64,000 nt of DNA from Chlamydiifrater volucris. Its GTDB lineage: Bacteria > Chlamydiota > Chlamydiia > Chlamydiales > Chlamydiaceae. Under the pieces are notes generated by a model. It was not told the origin of the DNA. It was given only the letters and a program-made list of their open reading frames with translations, and made no database searches. Position numbers and translations under genes: made by a program. Shown here piece by piece: positions 42,484 through 53,939 of the stretch (position 1 is the first letter of the stretch; every line of letters begins with the position of its first letter). The stretch is from NCBI RefSeq assembly GCF_902806995.1, contig NZ_LR777654.1, positions 930,001 through 994,000 of the forward strand, given 5' to 3'.

Positions 42484-43192
42484 ATGCTTCCTAATCTACT
42501 TAAAAAATACTCCAATTTACCAGCAACTTCTTGTAGAAGAAGCTTTGTTACGTTGTGACTCCAGAAATATATGCTTAATTAATATTAATCCTCCGAGTTC
42601 GATCGTGCTTGGAATATCCTGTAACCCTATTGAGGACTTATTCATAGAAAACGTTCTCGAAGACAACATTCCTGTTGTTCGACGCTACAGCGGTGGAGGA
42701 ACCGTTTACCTAGACCAGGATACCATTATGGTTTCTTGGATAATATCTGAAAATAAACCCTCACTCAGCCCCCAAGACATTCTTCTTCGTTCCTACACAA
42801 CTTATGCCCCAATATTCCCCCCTTCTTTTGCTATACAAGGAAACGATTACGTCTTCGACTCTAAGAAATTTGGCGGGAATGGACAATACATGCAAAAAGG
42901 CCGATTTGTCCATCATACAAGTTTTTTGTGGGACATGAATCTTGAAAAAATTACCCGCTACCTAAAGCTACCACAAAAACAACCTGACTACAGAAAGAAT
43001 CGCTCGCACTCAGACTTTTTAACAACGCTAAAGCCGCTCTTCACTAAAAAAGAAACTTTCGTAGAGGCCCTAATCGAAAGAATTTCAAATTGCATCCCCT
43101 TAGAAAAAGTCAAAGAAGAAAGTCTTTCCCCTTTTTTAGAGAAGGAGCACCGTGTAGCAACGGCACTCTTACACCTAGATCATTGTCGTTAA
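42470..43192 (+). CDS. lplA: Lipoate-protein ligase A
   Basis: A 240-residue LplA-type ligase. Motifs [12 protein letters not shown] and [13 protein letters not shown] are visible, matching the substrate loop and the lipoyl-binding site. The C-terminal accessory domain is short compared with E. coli (about 338 residues). It attaches scavenged lipoate to E2 and GcvH-type proteins. Its start is inside mnmG. Its stop overlaps the convergent ndk stop by 4 bases. Confidence 0.87.
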   Translation: MLTNKCFLIYLKNTPIYQQLLVEEALLRCDSRNICLININPPSSIVLGISCNPIEDLFIENVLEDNIPVVRRYSGGGTVYLDQDTIMVSWIISENKPSLSPQDILLRSYTTYAPIFPPSFAIQGNDYVFDSKKFGGNGQYMQKGRFVHHTSFLWDMNLEKITRYLKLPQKQPDYRKNRSHSDFLTTLKPLFTKKETFVEALIERISNCIPLEKVKEESLSPFLEKEHRVATALLHLDHCR

Positions 43193-43617
43193 GAGGCATT
43201 AACAATTTCTGTACTAGCAAAAAAATAAGCCACTTCTATTAAAGCGTTTTCTAAACTATCAGACCCATGCACCGCATTAATCCCTACGGACTCACCGTAG
43301 AGAGCTCGAATGGTACCTTCAGCCGCATTTTTAGGATCTGTTGCTCCCATTAACTCCCTATTGCGAGCTATGGCATTTTCTCCTTCCAAAACCATGACAA
43401 CAACAGGCCCTGAAATCATAAAATCTACTAATTCTCCAAAAAATGGCCTAGATTTATGAACAAAATAAAATCCCTCTGCTTGTTTTTTAGACAAGTGCAT
43501 CATCTTCATTGCCGCTATTTTCAATCCAGCCTTTTCAAAGACGGAAACTATAGCCCCTATATTTGCTTTAGCAACAGAATCCGGTTTGATAATAGATAAC
43601 GTTCTTTCCAACGCCAT
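43189..43617 (-). CDS. ndk: Nucleoside diphosphate kinase
   Basis: A 142-residue Ndk with the catalytic H117 in [10 protein letters not shown] and the opening [12 protein letters not shown]. It equilibrates nucleoside triphosphates, useful with imported host ATP. GAGGAG lies 8 bases before the ATG. A TATAAT box is at 43658-43663. Confidence 0.96.
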   Translation of the reverse strand: MALERTLSIIKPDSVAKANIGAIVSVFEKAGLKIAAMKMMHLSKKQAEGFYFVHKSRPFFGELVDFMISGPVVVMVLEGENAIARNRELMGATDPKNAAEGTIRALYGESVGINAVHGSDSLENALIEVAYFFASTEIVNAS

Positions 43618-43657
43618 TGAAAGACTCCTCTAATTTTTAGTATTTTCAAGAGGGGCG

Positions 43658-43663
43658 ATTATA
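43658..43663 (-). promoter_or_regulatory. -10 box (TATAAT) of ndk
   Basis: On the minus strand a perfect TATAAT lies at 43663-43658, giving a start near 43651 and a 5' leader of about 34 bases before ndk. No convincing -35 box is seen at 16-18 bases upstream; TTGTAA is 21 bases away, which is not optimal. Confidence 0.45.
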
Positions 43664-43738
43664 CACAAAAGAAACCTTTTTGCTTTACAAGGAAATATCT
43701 TTTGTAAAAACCAGTAATGCTTGTTGCGAAGCAATAAA

Positions 43739-44356
43739 TTAGAAAGCTTTCTTTAAAGCTACCGGGATAATTTTCTCTAAAGAACTTTCTTCCGGTAATT
43801 CTTGGAGAGCTTCTGTTATCATCTTTTCTGCTAAAATTTTTGAATAACCCAAGGAAATCAATGCCAAAATTCCATTTTCCTTTAGACTGGAACCAGATTT
43901 TCTTAGCATAAGACCGCGATCTTTCCCAATTCCCCCCAAAGAATGAATCAATGCTGGCAATTTTTCTTTTAAATCTACCATTAACTTCTCTGCAGTTTTC
44001 TTCCCTAACCCAGGGACGGAAGCTATTGTCTTACTGTCCTCAGACCGAACAACAGAGGACAATTGTGCTAAAGAAAACGAATTCAAAATTGAGCAAGCTA
44101 ACTTAGGACCAATCCCAGAAGACGCTATCAAAAGTCGAAAACATTCCCTCTCCTCCCTGGAAGAAAACCCATACAAAATATTTTCTGTCTCCCTAACAAT
44201 GGAATGAACAAAAACGATAACTTCCTGCTCTATTTTGGAAGACAACTCTATAGACAAACGTTCTGGGACGTAAATACAATACCCCAAACCACCCACGTCA
44301 ACTACTAAATAGGTAGGGAAAGCATTAGACAACGTCCCTCGAATGTACTCAAACAT
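43739..44356 (-). CDS. ruvA: Holliday junction DNA helicase subunit RuvA
   Basis: A 205-residue RuvA. The N-terminal OB-fold starts MFEYIRGTLSN. Two helix-hairpin-helix motifs are visible (LLIASSGIGPKLA and IASVPGLGKKTAEKL). The C-terminal domain III (ALISLGYSKILAEKMI) contacts RuvB. It follows ruvC by 12 bases. RuvB is encoded elsewhere. Confidence 0.95.
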   Translation of the reverse strand: MFEYIRGTLSNAFPTYLVVDVGGLGYCIYVPERLSIELSSKIEQEVIVFVHSIVRETENILYGFSSREERECFRLLIASSGIGPKLACSILNSFSLAQLSSVVRSEDSKTIASVPGLGKKTAEKLMVDLKEKLPALIHSLGGIGKDRGLMLRKSGSSLKENGILALISLGYSKILAEKMITEALQELPEESSLEKIIPVALKKAF

Positions 44357-44368
44357 AGACTCTCTACT

Positions 44369-44959
44369 CTACAAAACTACTCTGGATGTTAATCTATTTC
44401 GAGACTGCGCATGACAAATAGCCAAAGCAAAAGCATCTGCAACATCTTCGTTGGACGGTTTTTGCAAGTCCGGCAATCCTAACAATCGGCTAGTCATCAA
44501 TTGGACTTGTTCTTTCCTTGCATTTCCTTTCCCTACCACGGCTACCTTAGCCACAGCGGGAGGGTACTCAAACACCGGAATTTCGTTCAGAGAAGCTGCT
44601 AAGACCAACACACCCCGAGCCATGCCTAACTTTATAGTACTTTGAGGATTTTTGTGAACAAACTGTGTCTCTAATACGACTACAGAAGGCTTGTTCTCTG
44701 TAATGAGATCCCTCATGTTTTCAAAGAGAATACGGTACCTTTGAGTCAAAGATAATCTAGGAGAGGGTTCTATTTTTCCAAATTTATAGGGAACGAAGCG
44801 ATACCGTTTTTCAACATATAAAAAAGCATAACCCGTAGTTGCTGTCCCCGGATCAATCCCTAATATAAGATCTTTTGTAGAAAACGCATCACCCAAAAAA
44901 CTTCTCTCGTGTTCTCTTTTCTCAACCAACTTTATCAAAACCTTAAGTTTCTTCTTCAA
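44369..44959 (-). CDS. ruvC: Crossover junction endodeoxyribonuclease RuvC
   Basis: A RuvC nuclease of 196 residues by the longest frame. Catalytic acidic residues are D36 (LGIDPGT), E at VVLETQF and the D pair in EDVADAFAL. The 30 residues before LILGIDPG are not typical of the family, which usually begins right at that motif. TTG at codon 22 (about 44896) with GAGAG 6 bases upstream is a more likely start; the ATG at 44959 overlaps the preceding gene by 17 bases. It cuts Holliday junctions. Confidence 0.9.
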   Translation of the reverse strand: MKKKLKVLIKLVEKREHERSFLGDAFSTKDLILGIDPGTATTGYAFLYVEKRYRFVPYKFGKIEPSPRLSLTQRYRILFENMRDLITENKPSVVVLETQFVHKNPQSTIKLGMARGVLVLAASLNEIPVFEYPPAVAKVAVVGKGNARKEQVQLMTSRLLGLPDLQKPSNEDVADAFALAICHAQSRNRLTSRVVL

Positions 44960-45380
44960 TAGAACTCAAGGAATTACATTCCTGCATAGGGACTTTTTCC
45001 AAACGATCTTCTAACACCTTAATTCTATATTCATAACAAAGTCGTCTGCTTTCCCCGATCTCTGCTTCATTAGCTAACTTAGCTATCTCTCTTTTAAGAC
45101 CATCAATCACTTCCCCTCGATACTGACTTAATCTCAACTTCTCTTCGAGACGATCCCTTAACCAGCTGTTCTCACCAGCCAATTTCTCAATCTCAGCGTT
45201 TTTATTATCTTCTAAGTCACGCATTTCCGCACGTAATGAAAAAATTTCTTGCCTATGGAGGATACTCTCATCTTCAGATATTGTCGAAGATAAATGCTCT
45301 TCAGAAAAATGTTGAATATCTTCAGTCATTTTCAGCATGGCTGATAAAAATTCTTTTAAAATATCTTCTAAACTTTCCAT
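44943..45380 (-). CDS. Coiled-coil protein of unknown function (CT503 position)
   Basis: A 145-residue protein (from ATG 45380, [13 protein letters not shown]) dominated by heptad-rich helices from about residue 50 to the end ([23 protein letters not shown]). It looks like a coiled-coil adaptor. An upstream in-frame extension to 45539 reads as 53 odd residues and is probably leader. GGAG is immediately adjacent to the chosen ATG, which is a poor spacing. It is upstream of ruvC and shares 17 bases with its longest frame. Confidence 0.6.
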   Translation of the reverse strand: MESLEDILKEFLSAMLKMTEDIQHFSEEHLSSTISEDESILHRQEIFSLRAEMRDLEDNKNAEIEKLAGENSWLRDRLEEKLRLSQYRGEVIDGLKREIAKLANEAEIGESRRLCYEYRIKVLEDRLEKVPMQECNSLSSIEEET

Positions 45381-45747
45381 CTCCTGATCTTTGCTATAAC
45401 AAAGAAAGGCAAGAAAACTTGAAGGAAGTTTTTCATAGAAAAGAGAGCTTTCTATTTTCGCAAATCGCTTGAAAAAGAAAGTCTTTTTTATTAGGGAGGT
45501 TTTTTGTTTTAATAACGACATCAGTCGCAAAACGACCACCTCTACAAAGGATTTTCGCTACAAACGGATATATAACAAGGAAACCTTTTCTTGTCCTATA
45601 GAGAAACACAAAGAAAGCTCCGCCCTGAAGTAAGGGGCTAAAAAAGAAAAAGAAAGAAAACAAATTTTTTAGGGAAAGTGGCGAAGCTTAAAACGCCCCA
45701 CAGCTAAGAGCAACATCCCGCCAACCACGTGAGACATAAGAAATTAC
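45381..45747. other. 367-base region between the coiled-coil gene and tRNA-Leu(UAA)
   Basis: No gene is supported on either strand. It holds the promoter region of the coiled-coil gene, but I see no clear match. It includes A-rich and T-rich tracts near 45640-45670. If the longer start of the coiled-coil gene is used, only 208 bases remain non-coding. Confidence 0.4.
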
Positions 45748-45830
45748 TGCTCGGAACAAGACTCGAACTTGCACGGGCCCACGCCCAAGGGATTTTAAGT
45801 CCCTAGTGTCTACCATTCCACCATCCGAGC
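45748..45830 (-). tRNA. tRNA-Leu (anticodon UAA)
   Basis: An 83-nt class II tRNA on the minus strand. The acceptor GCTCGGA pairs with TCCGAGC and the discriminator is A. The stem AGGGA/TCCCT closes a CUUAAAA loop with anticodon UAA. The variable arm and AGTTCGAGTCT are consistent. Confidence 0.96.
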
Positions 45831-45839
45831 AAGAAGAAG

Positions 45840-45868
45840 AGAGTACAGATATGAATGTTAAGAGTCAA
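45840..45868 (-). promoter_or_regulatory. Putative promoter of tRNA-Leu(UAA)
   Basis: On the minus strand TTGACT (45868-45863) and TACTCT (45845-45840) are 17 bases apart. The tRNA begins 10 bases after the -10. It sits inside the 3' flank of the disordered-protein gene. Confidence 0.52.
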
Positions 45869-45877
45869 GTAGATAGA

Positions 45878-45893
45878 CTAGAAGATCTTCTAG
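45878..45893. repeat. 16-bp perfect palindrome at the stop of the disordered-protein gene
   Basis: CTAGAAGATCTTCTAG is self-complementary and covers the stop codon (45890-45892) of the gene on the minus strand. It may be a weak terminator, but no U-run follows on the minus strand. Confidence 0.38.
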
Positions 45894-46729
45894 GAAAAAG
45901 AATCCTCCTGGTGTTCCAAGCCTTCAGGCTCAAGAGCAAACATCTCGTTAACGGATTCTCCTTTCTCCAAAATCGAAGCCACTCCGCTATTTCCTTCTGA
46001 AGCCAAAACATCCAAGGAGTCTTGTAAATTAAGGTCAACATCAACGCCGACAACCGAAGACTCAGAACCTACAGAAGTTGAAGACTCTCCCTTGGAAAAA
46101 ACCTCAGAAATTAACTTAGAAGGAGGCGGAAGTAAAGAAAATTTCTTTTTACCCGAAACAACACTTTCCTCAGCTGCTTGCTCTTCAAGAACTTCTTCAA
46201 CTACAGTCTCAAGAACCTCTTTCGAAGAATCAGCGACCTCTGCTACATCTTTGCTAGATTTTCTTTTCCCCTGCCGTTTTTTTTCCTTCCACTTGTCTGA
46301 TTTAGAAGAAAACTCCTTTTTTGACTTTTTAACTGCATTTACGTCTGCAACTAAATTATCAACACTCTCTTCAGAAGAAATCTGATCCTGAGAATCTTCT
46401 GACTCCACAACAGTCTTTGGTACCGGTCTTGAAAGTTTCAACAGCGCCTCTCTCCCTCCGGCTATCTTGACTCCTTTTTCCAGCCCTACAGCCTTTAAGT
46501 TGATTCTTGCATCTCGAATTTCCATGACCTCATAGTCACTGACAGGCACAAGAAAAGGCTTCGTTCTGTCGCAGTTCCTGAAAAAGCCCATCTTTCCCAC
46601 AGACACCACTTCCACTGCTTCGACAACAAAAGGATCTTGGGAAACATGTTTACTATTGCGAATCGATAACTTATATCCTTCTCTAGCTGTAATTACCGTC
46701 TCTATAACGGGATCTCTAGTAAAGTACAC
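45890..46729 (-). CDS. Protein with conserved N-terminal domain and disordered tail (CT504 position)
   Basis: A 279-residue protein in two parts. The first ~110 residues (YFTRDPVIETVITAREGYKLS and following) look folded, with basic residues and a valine-rich beta pattern. The rest is serine-, lysine- and glutamate-rich low complexity (KKSKKEFSSKSDKWKEKKRQGKRK) with an acidic end. I do not recognise the N-terminal fold. It may be a scaffold or RNA-binding protein. It follows gapA by 18 bases, so it may share its transcript. Confidence 0.66.
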   Translation of the reverse strand: MYFTRDPVIETVITAREGYKLSIRNSKHVSQDPFVVEAVEVVSVGKMGFFRNCDRTKPFLVPVSDYEVMEIRDARINLKAVGLEKGVKIAGGREALLKLSRPVPKTVVESEDSQDQISSEESVDNLVADVNAVKKSKKEFSSKSDKWKEKKRQGKRKSSKDVAEVADSSKEVLETVVEEVLEEQAAEESVVSGKKKFSLLPPPSKLISEVFSKGESSTSVGSESSVVGVDVDLNLQDSLDVLASEGNSGVASILEKGESVNEMFALEPEGLEHQEDSFS

Positions 46730-46747
46730 TATCTCTCAAACCTTTAT

Positions 46748-47758
<1,011 letters not shown>

Positions 47759-47793
47759 TCAATTCCTGTATTACTGATTCTTAGGCAACCTAT

Positions 47794-48222
47794 CTAGTTG
47801 CTTAAAAACTCTATAATACACTTTTGAGCATTATCACCAACTCTATTTTGCAATCTCAAAATCCTAGTGTAACCGCCTTGCCTATTACTGAACCGAACCC
47901 CCAAATCCTTAAATAGCTTATTTATGACTCTTCGGTCAGTATTGTAACAAGAAACATCCCCAGCTTTTGCCTTCCTAGCCTCTTTTGGGGACAATTTGTT
48001 GTACCGAATCATCAGCCTAGCCGAAGCTAATCTCACACCAGCTAAGGTATTCTTCTTTGCCAAGGTGATCATCCGATCAGCATGTCGACGCAGTTCCTTT
48101 GCTTTAGGCAAAGTCGTTTCTATCCTTTCCAGGTCAATCAACGACTTCAACATATTCGCTATCATACAACGGTTATGAGAAGAAGTCCTTCCGACCCTAA
48201 ATTTCTTACTAGCATGCTGCAT
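47794..48222 (-). CDS. rplQ: 50S ribosomal protein L17
   Basis: A 142-residue L17 with [18 protein letters not shown] at the start and [16 protein letters not shown] following. It binds 23S rRNA near the exit-tunnel side. It is the last gene of the ribosomal block, 11 bases after rpoA, and gapA follows. Confidence 0.95.
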   Translation of the reverse strand: MQHASKKFRVGRTSSHNRCMIANMLKSLIDLERIETTLPKAKELRRHADRMITLAKKNTLAGVRLASARLMIRYNKLSPKEARKAKAGDVSCYNTDRRVINKLFKDLGVRFSNRQGGYTRILRLQNRVGDNAQKCIIEFLSN

Positions 48223-48233
48223 AAAAATAACCC

Positions 48234-49361
48234 TTACCCTTTTGTATTCTTAGACCGGATCTTCTCCGCATACCATTTCATTTTTTCCTTCACATTATCG
48301 AGACCAACTCCAAACGAGCTTAGATCCATTCCTAACTCTAATTTCATCTCCTTCAACTTATTTTTAATTTCGGAAAGAGATTTTTTACCAAAGTTTCGGA
48401 ATTGCAACAAACGAGGCTCTGGCATAATAACCAGCTCACCTATTGTCTCTATATTTGCGTTAGACAAACAATTCGTAGAACGAACAGAAAGCTCTATTTC
48501 GTTAATGCCAAGAACTAGCTTATGCAACATATCGTCTTTACTTTCCTTCTCTATTGAGACCGTTTCCTCAAAGACCAATTTGCGCTCGTCCATTTTCTCG
48601 AAAATAGCAAAGTGTTTCACTAATATCTGAGTTGCAAAGGAAACCGCTTCCTTAGGAGATATTCGACCATCGGTTTCCACATCTAAAATCAATCTATCAA
48701 AATCTGTATCCTGCCCTACGCGAGTATCTTCAACGAAGTAATTAACCAAAGAAACAGGGGAAAAGGCGGCATCAAGAACTATTTCGTTAACTCCCTTACT
48801 TTCAAGCTGAATCCTTTCCGAAGTAATATATCCTCTTCCGAAAGCAACTTTCAACTCAATGTCCACCTGCATAGGCTTTGTCACAGAAAAAATGACATGT
48901 TCTGGATTAACCGCCTCGAATTCTCCACCTTTCAATAAATCAATAAGCCTGACTTGGTAACACCCATTACTCTCAGCTAAAAGTGAGGCGTCCACATTAA
49001 TTTGGGAGCGAACATTTCGTATACTCCTTCCTTCTTCGCTACCTCGCATCGGAAGCATCCTGAGCAAAGAACCTTTCAAATTTAAGACTATGTTAGTTAC
49101 ATCCTCAACAATCCCCTCAACGGACATATACTCGTGCAAAACTCCCGTCATGGAGAAGGAAACAATAGCTGGAGCCTCAAGGCCAATCAAAAGTATGCGA
49201 CGCAAAGCGTTTCCTAAAGTGTGTCCCACACCCTTCTCTAAAGGCTCAGCAACAAACCGAACTTTTTTATCCGAAGACTGCCCTTCTATAGCCTTCACTC
49301 TAACACATTCAGGGAGTTCGAATTTATCGTACAGTAAAGCTGGTTCTTCTTGTTCTGTCAT
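48234..49361 (-). CDS. rpoA: RNA polymerase alpha subunit
   Basis: A 375-residue alpha subunit. The N-terminal dimerisation domain includes [13 protein letters not shown] and [17 protein letters not shown]. The C-terminal domain [21 protein letters not shown] contacts DNA and activators. The ATG at 49361 is preferred over TTG 49367 of the longest frame. It sits between rpsK and rplQ; the usual rpsD gene is not between them. Confidence 0.96.
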   Translation of the reverse strand: MTEQEEPALLYDKFELPECVRVKAIEGQSSDKKVRFVAEPLEKGVGHTLGNALRRILLIGLEAPAIVSFSMTGVLHEYMSVEGIVEDVTNIVLNLKGSLLRMLPMRGSEEGRSIRNVRSQINVDASLLAESNGCYQVRLIDLLKGGEFEAVNPEHVIFSVTKPMQVDIELKVAFGRGYITSERIQLESKGVNEIVLDAAFSPVSLVNYFVEDTRVGQDTDFDRLILDVETDGRISPKEAVSFATQILVKHFAIFEKMDERKLVFEETVSIEKESKDDMLHKLVLGINEIELSVRSTNCLSNANIETIGELVIMPEPRLLQFRNFGKKSLSEIKNKLKEMKLELGMDLSSFGVGLDNVKEKMKWYAEKIRSKNTKG

Positions 49362-49382
49362 AGTCAACCCATTCCCCCAAAA

Positions 49383-49784
49383 TTAAACTCTTCGTCTTTT
49401 TCTAGGCCTGCACCCGTTGTGCGGCACTGGTGTAGCATCCCTGATAAGAGAAACAACTAAACCAGACCCTATCAAAGCTCGGACCACGGACTCTCTCCCT
49501 GCCCCTGTGCCTTTCAAGCATACTTCTACTTCTTTCAACCCAGCATTCATAGCTATCTTCGCAGCATCCTGAGCGGCGACTGTAGCCGCGAACGCTGAAG
49601 ACTTTCTGGATCCAGAATACCCAACCTTACCTGCAGAAGCCCAAGAAATCACATTGCCTGCAGGATCTGTGATGGTCACAATGGTATTATTGAATGTCGC
49701 CTTAACATGAACAACTCCAGAAGGAACACTTTTCGTGATTTTCTTTTTAGCTCCCTTCTTGACCTGCATTTGATTTTTAACCAA
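49383..49784 (-). CDS. rpsK: 30S ribosomal protein S11
   Basis: A 133-residue S11. The core [20 protein letters not shown] and the C-terminal [13 protein letters not shown] are diagnostic. It forms part of the platform of the 30S subunit. It lies 21 bases after rpsM and 21 bases before rpoA. Confidence 0.96.
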   Translation of the reverse strand: MVKNQMQVKKGAKKKITKSVPSGVVHVKATFNNTIVTITDPAGNVISWASAGKVGYSGSRKSSAFAATVAAQDAAKIAMNAGLKEVEVCLKGTGAGRESVVRALIGSGLVVSLIRDATPVPHNGCRPRKRRRV

Positions 49785-49805
49785 AACAAGACTCCTAAAT
49801 TAAAA

Positions 49806-50174
49806 TTATTTCTTTTTACCGGCTACGGTCTTACGTTTCCCTTTTCGAGTACGCGAATTCGTTTTCGTTCGTTGACCTCTAACAGGTAGAGACAAGCGAT
49901 GTCTCGACCCTCGATAGGAGTGTATCGCTATTAAACGTTTGATATCAGACTGAACACTGCGTCTGAGATCCCCTTCGACCAAATACTCCGCCTGCAACAA
50001 AGCATTTAACCTTCCAATTTCCTCCTCAGTCAACTCTCCTGCCTTCGAATCAGGATTCAACTGCAATTTCCGAATAATCTCTGCAGACAAAGCTGGCCCT
50101 ATTCCGTAAATATACGTAAGGCTCACAACTAACTTTTTCTTCGCTGGAATATCTGTTCCAATAATGCGTGGCAT
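49806..50174 (-). CDS. rpsM: 30S ribosomal protein S13
   Basis: A 122-residue S13 with PRIIGTDIPAKKKLVVSLTY at the start and a basic C-terminus (RTRKGKRKTVAGKKK). It contacts the P-site tRNA and forms intersubunit bridges. It follows secY by 72 bases; no rpmJ gene lies in that gap. Confidence 0.96.
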   Translation of the reverse strand: MPRIIGTDIPAKKKLVVSLTYIYGIGPALSAEIIRKLQLNPDSKAGELTEEEIGRLNALLQAEYLVEGDLRRSVQSDIKRLIAIHSYRGSRHRLSLPVRGQRTKTNSRTRKGKRKTVAGKKK

Positions 50175-50246
50175 GTGCTTAACTCTCTATTTAAAACCCT
50201 GAAATATTAGGTCAAAAACTGTTATTTTTCAACGCCTTCCTTGCTA

Positions 50247-51608
50247 CTAGCCCTTTTTGTTTTTTAAAAAGCCGTCATATCTCCTCATCAGGAGAAAAGC
50301 GTCTATTTGTTTCATCGTATCAAGAATAACTCCAACAACAATCAACATTGCAGTCCCTCCTAAAAAATAACTCACGTTGGAGTCTACTTTAAGAAGACGA
50401 CCCAAAATTGAAGGAAATATAGCTATCCCGGCAAGAAAAACTGCACCAAGAAGCGTTACTCTAGTCATTGTGTACTCCAGATACGCTTGGGTAGCTTTCC
50501 CTTGCTTAATTCCAGGAATAAAAGCGTTATTCTTTTTCATTTCAGAAGCAATTTGTTCCGGATGAAACTGTGTGGCTGTCCAAAAATACGTAAAGAAAAT
50601 TATAAGCAACACAAAACACACAGAGTACGCCCAGGTTCCTGGAGAAATAAATAATGCTATCCGCCTTAACCATGAAGACTCTGAAGTCATAAACTGCCCA
50701 ATGGTAGCAGGAAACATAAGCAAAGAAGAGGCAAAAATTACAGGAATAACTCCCGCATAATTGACCTTCAGAGGAAGATGAGCTCCTCCTCCGGGAACCT
50801 CCCTACGCCCAATAATCCTCCTAGCATACTGAACAGGGATCTTACGAACACCTTCTATAATTAAAACCGTAGAAAGCACGACCAAAACAAACACGACAAG
50901 CAAGAGTAACAGAGAAAGAAAACCAAAATCGGAGGCTTCTTGAGACCCTATGTTCAAACGATTAATGACGGAACCCACAACAGAAGGAAAGGAAGAAAGT
51001 ATCCCCAAGGCTATAATCAAGCTAACTCCATTTCCTATCCCTTTATCCGAAATTTGCTCACCAATCCACATCAACAGCAATGTCCCTGTAGTCATGACTA
51101 AGGAGATTGTTAAATAAAAAACCCAAGGGATCCCAAATAGCTTAGGAGCAAGCATGATAGGAAGAACAATGCCCGGAACAGCCGCATCCATCCGAAGAGC
51201 AAATTTTGCAAATAACACAGCCTGGATTATCGCTAATCCAACAGTCAAAAGACGAGTATACTTCCCAATTTTTCTTCGACCAAGATCCGGAGACTCCCTG
51301 ACTTCTCTTTGAAGGGCTGGCATGAATATCATCATCAACTGGACTATAATGGACGCCGAAATATAAGGCACTACACCCAGAGCAATCACCGTCATCTGGG
51401 CAAAAGCCCCTCCAGAAAACACATCCACTAGCTGAAAGAGATTCTGACCACCACCTATGAGTTGTTTAAAATACGCTAAAGCTCTTTCCCCATTAATACC
51501 TGGAACAGGTATAAACACCCCTATACGGCAAGCAGCCAACAATAGAAGAGTCAAGTATATCCGATTTCTAAGCTCAATGACCGAAAAGATCTTCTTTAAC
51601 GTAATCAT
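50247..51608 (-). CDS. secY: Preprotein translocase subunit SecY
   Basis: A 453-residue SecY with ten predicted helices, including the first helix around [23 protein letters not shown] and the cytosolic loop [20 protein letters not shown]. It forms the Sec channel with SecE and SecG. It lies 25 bases after rplO. No adk gene follows, unlike the E. coli arrangement. Confidence 0.96.
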   Translation of the reverse strand: MITLKKIFSVIELRNRIYLTLLLLAACRIGVFIPVPGINGERALAYFKQLIGGGQNLFQLVDVFSGGAFAQMTVIALGVVPYISASIIVQLMMIFMPALQREVRESPDLGRRKIGKYTRLLTVGLAIIQAVLFAKFALRMDAAVPGIVLPIMLAPKLFGIPWVFYLTISLVMTTGTLLLMWIGEQISDKGIGNGVSLIIALGILSSFPSVVGSVINRLNIGSQEASDFGFLSLLLLLVVFVLVVLSTVLIIEGVRKIPVQYARRIIGRREVPGGGAHLPLKVNYAGVIPVIFASSLLMFPATIGQFMTSESSWLRRIALFISPGTWAYSVCFVLLIIFFTYFWTATQFHPEQIASEMKKNNAFIPGIKQGKATQAYLEYTMTRVTLLGAVFLAGIAIFPSILGRLLKVDSNVSYFLGGTAMLIVVGVILDTMKQIDAFLLMRRYDGFLKNKKG

Positions 51609-51633
51609 AATACCGTTGCTTTACAACAAACCA

Positions 51634-52068
51634 CTAAGAAATTCCCAAGACAGACTGCGCCCCCAAGGAAAATTGTATCAAAGAATCCCTACAGGTAAGC
51701 TTCTTAGTCAAATCCCCTTTTAAAATAATCTTAGCACCAGAGGCCTTCTTAGAGACTATCTTCTTCTCCTTCAAGATAAAAAGAGAAACTTCATCTCCAT
51801 CTTGAAAAGCAGCATCCAATCTCTCCGTGGTAACTTCCTCTACTTTGCTTGCGAATCGAGTTACGTCCGCACCCCTAGTCGGAACCCTTCTATATAAAGG
51901 GACCCCACCCCCTTCATAGCCAAAGCGTCGCTTATAACCGGATCTACTTCCATCCCCCTTATGTCCTCGACCAGAAGTTTTTCCATGACCAGAAGAGGGA
52001 CCCCGTCCTAATAACTTCTTCCTTCGTTTTCTTCCCGAGTGATCGAACAAAGATTCTAACTTAATCAT
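51634..52068 (-). CDS. rplO: 50S ribosomal protein L15
   Basis: A 144-residue L15. The glycine-rich basic N-terminus [18 protein letters not shown] is clear. The start MIKLESLFD at 52068 is the family start; the longer frame adds three residues. The ATG overlaps the rpsE stop by 8 bases. No rpmD (L30) gene lies between rpsE and rplO, as in other chlamydiae. Confidence 0.95.
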   Translation of the reverse strand: MIKLESLFDHSGRKRRKKLLGRGPSSGHGKTSGRGHKGDGSRSGYKRRFGYEGGGVPLYRRVPTRGADVTRFASKVEEVTTERLDAAFQDGDEVSLFILKEKKIVSKKASGAKIILKGDLTKKLTCRDSLIQFSLGAQSVLGIS

Positions 52069-52561
52069 TTGCAACACCTCTTCCCTTCAATACGTCTTCC
52101 TTAACAGTAAGCTCTGAAAGGGCTTTAAAAGTAGCTTTCACCTGATTGACTGGATTATTGGATCCAATATTTTTTGCAACGATATCCTTTGCCCCAGCCA
52201 TTTCCAGAATCAACCTGACTCTAGATCCTGCCACTATACCTGTTCCTGGCTTTGCGGGCTTCAAAAGTAGCTGGGCTCCATCAAAATTCACTCTAACCTC
52301 ATGTGGTATGGAGCCATTCTCCATAGCCTTAACCCTGATCAAGTTCTTTTTGGCAGCTTCTCCACCTTTCCTTATCGCATCTGTTAGCTCGTTAGCCTTA
52401 GCAAAACCGTAGCCGACACGGCCCTTACCATCACCAACCAAAATTAGGGCTGAAAAACTAAATTTTCTTCCCCCTTTCACAACTTTTGAACACCGGTTTA
52501 CGAAGAGAACTTTCTCTTCCAAGTGATCTTCTCTATGATGAGAGTTTTTTGATGCTGTCAT
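52061..52561 (-). CDS. rpsE: 30S ribosomal protein S5
   Basis: A 166-residue S5 with the dsRNA-binding-like fold [21 protein letters not shown] and [18 protein letters not shown]. It sits at the mRNA entry side and affects decoding accuracy. It follows rplR by 11 bases. Confidence 0.95.
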   Translation of the reverse strand: MTASKNSHHREDHLEEKVLFVNRCSKVVKGGRKFSFSALILVGDGKGRVGYGFAKANELTDAIRKGGEAAKKNLIRVKAMENGSIPHEVRVNFDGAQLLLKPAKPGTGIVAGSRVRLILEMAGAKDIVAKNIGSNNPVNQVKATFKALSELTVKEDVLKGRGVAND

Positions 52562-52572
52562 TATACTTCCTT

Positions 52573-52944
52573 TTAAAACTGCAATCCACCTTCTCTCGCT
52601 GCATCCGCTATCGCAGCCACAACCCCATGGTACTTAAAGGGACCCCGATCAAATACAACCTTACTAATATTAAGACCCTTTCCTATCTCAGCAATCTTCT
52701 CTCCTAGATGCTTCGCAGACTCTCTACTCTTCTTAGCTAGGTCCGTATTCTTTAATGCTTTTACTATCGTAGAAGCTGATCCAAGAGTTTTTCCTTGTTC
52801 ATCATCTATGAGCTGAACGTAAAGATGCTTATTCGTCTTTACAACACAAAGCCTTGGTCTCTCTAAGGACCCTCTCAAATGCTTTCTAACCCTGAGAGCT
52901 CTTCGTCGTTTCATCGAATTTGACTTAAGAAGAGAACTTTCCAT
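52573..52944 (-). CDS. rplR: 50S ribosomal protein L18
   Basis: A 123-residue L18 ([20 protein letters not shown]) that binds 5S rRNA. The N-terminal tail is basic ([14 protein letters not shown]). It lies 9 bases from rplF. Confidence 0.95.
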   Translation of the reverse strand: MESSLLKSNSMKRRRALRVRKHLRGSLERPRLCVVKTNKHLYVQLIDDEQGKTLGSASTIVKALKNTDLAKKSRESAKHLGEKIAEIGKGLNISKVVFDRGPFKYHGVVAAIADAAREGGLQF

Positions 52945-52953
52945 ATTTTTTAC

Positions 52954-53505
52954 CTATTTTTTACCAGTTTTTGCAGCCTTACCAGCCTTACGACGAACAT
53001 ACTCTCCCTCATAGCGAATACCTTTCCCCTTATAAGGCTCTGGAGGACGTTTCGCCCGCACTTTAGCCGCAAACTCCCCAACTAACTGTTTGTTGATACC
53101 CTTAACTGAAATAAGCGTGTTTTTTTCAACGGAGACTTGTAATTCAGACGGAATAGGCATTTTTACCGGATGAGAGACCCCTATAGACAGATCCAATAAA
53201 GATCCTTGAACAGCAGCTCTAAAACCGACTCCTATCATCTCCAATTTTTTTTCAAATCCCTCAGAGACACCCTTCACCATGTTTGCAATCAGCGCCCAAA
53301 AAAGCCCTTGCAAACGACTAGGTCTATCTACAACGTCGGGAGAAGGCTGAACCGTAATATTCCTATCATCTACAGAAACTACTACTTCCCTAACCAACTT
53401 CTGGGATAAAACCCCTTTTGGCCCTTTTACAATAATCTCTTCGCCATTCAAAGAAACTTCCACCCCTTTAGGAAGCTGAATGGGATCTCGAGCTTTACGA
53501 GACAT
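52954..53505 (-). CDS. rplF: 50S ribosomal protein L6
   Basis: A 183-residue L6 with the duplicated fold: [12 protein letters not shown] in the first and [18 protein letters not shown] in the second half, then [15 protein letters not shown]. It lies near the factor-binding site of 50S. It is 23 bases downstream of rpsH. Confidence 0.95.
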   Translation of the reverse strand: MSRKARDPIQLPKGVEVSLNGEEIIVKGPKGVLSQKLVREVVVSVDDRNITVQPSPDVVDRPSRLQGLFWALIANMVKGVSEGFEKKLEMIGVGFRAAVQGSLLDLSIGVSHPVKMPIPSELQVSVEKNTLISVKGINKQLVGEFAAKVRAKRPPEPYKGKGIRYEGEYVRRKAGKAAKTGKK

Positions 53506-53528
53506 TTTCTACCTATATTTCCTTTTTC

Positions 53529-53930
53529 TTACCAAACAAGACAGAGCAACTCACCACCTACGTTGCTACTCCTTGCCAACGAACCCTCGATTACCCCCTT
53601 AGAAGTAGAAAGAACAGAAATACCCATATTCCCAAATACGTAGGGAATCTTAGAGGAAGGAACATACACCCTAAGAGAAGGCTTTGATACCCTTCTTAAC
53701 CCCTTGATAACAGGCTTCCTATTCTCCCCATATTTGAGGAAAATACGCATAGTTTTCTTTCTATTCTCTTCCTTGACGAGATACTGAGCAATAAAACCTT
53801 TCTTCTTAAGGATCGCTATTATTGACTCCTTTATCTTACTATGAGCCACATCTATGAAAGTGTGCTCTGCAGCCAAAGCGTTCCTAATTCTTGTAAGCAA
53901 ATCCGCTATAGGATCACTGGTAGTTCCCAT
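53529..53930 (-). CDS. rpsH: 30S ribosomal protein S8
   Basis: A 133-residue S8 with [15 protein letters not shown] at the start and [19 protein letters not shown] near the end. It binds helix 21 of 16S rRNA. No rpsN (S14) gene lies between it and rplE, which starts 10 bases away. Confidence 0.95.
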   Translation of the reverse strand: MGTTSDPIADLLTRIRNALAAEHTFIDVAHSKIKESIIAILKKKGFIAQYLVKEENRKKTMRIFLKYGENRKPVIKGLRRVSKPSLRVYVPSSKIPYVFGNMGISVLSTSKGVIEGSLARSSNVGGELLCLVW

Positions 53931-53939
53931 TGTCTCTCC

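Noticed and set aside
45433-45663. 76-codon minus-strand frame upstream of the coiled-coil gene
   Set aside because: It is phenylalanine- and lysine-rich because of homopolymer runs in the leader and does not resemble a protein.
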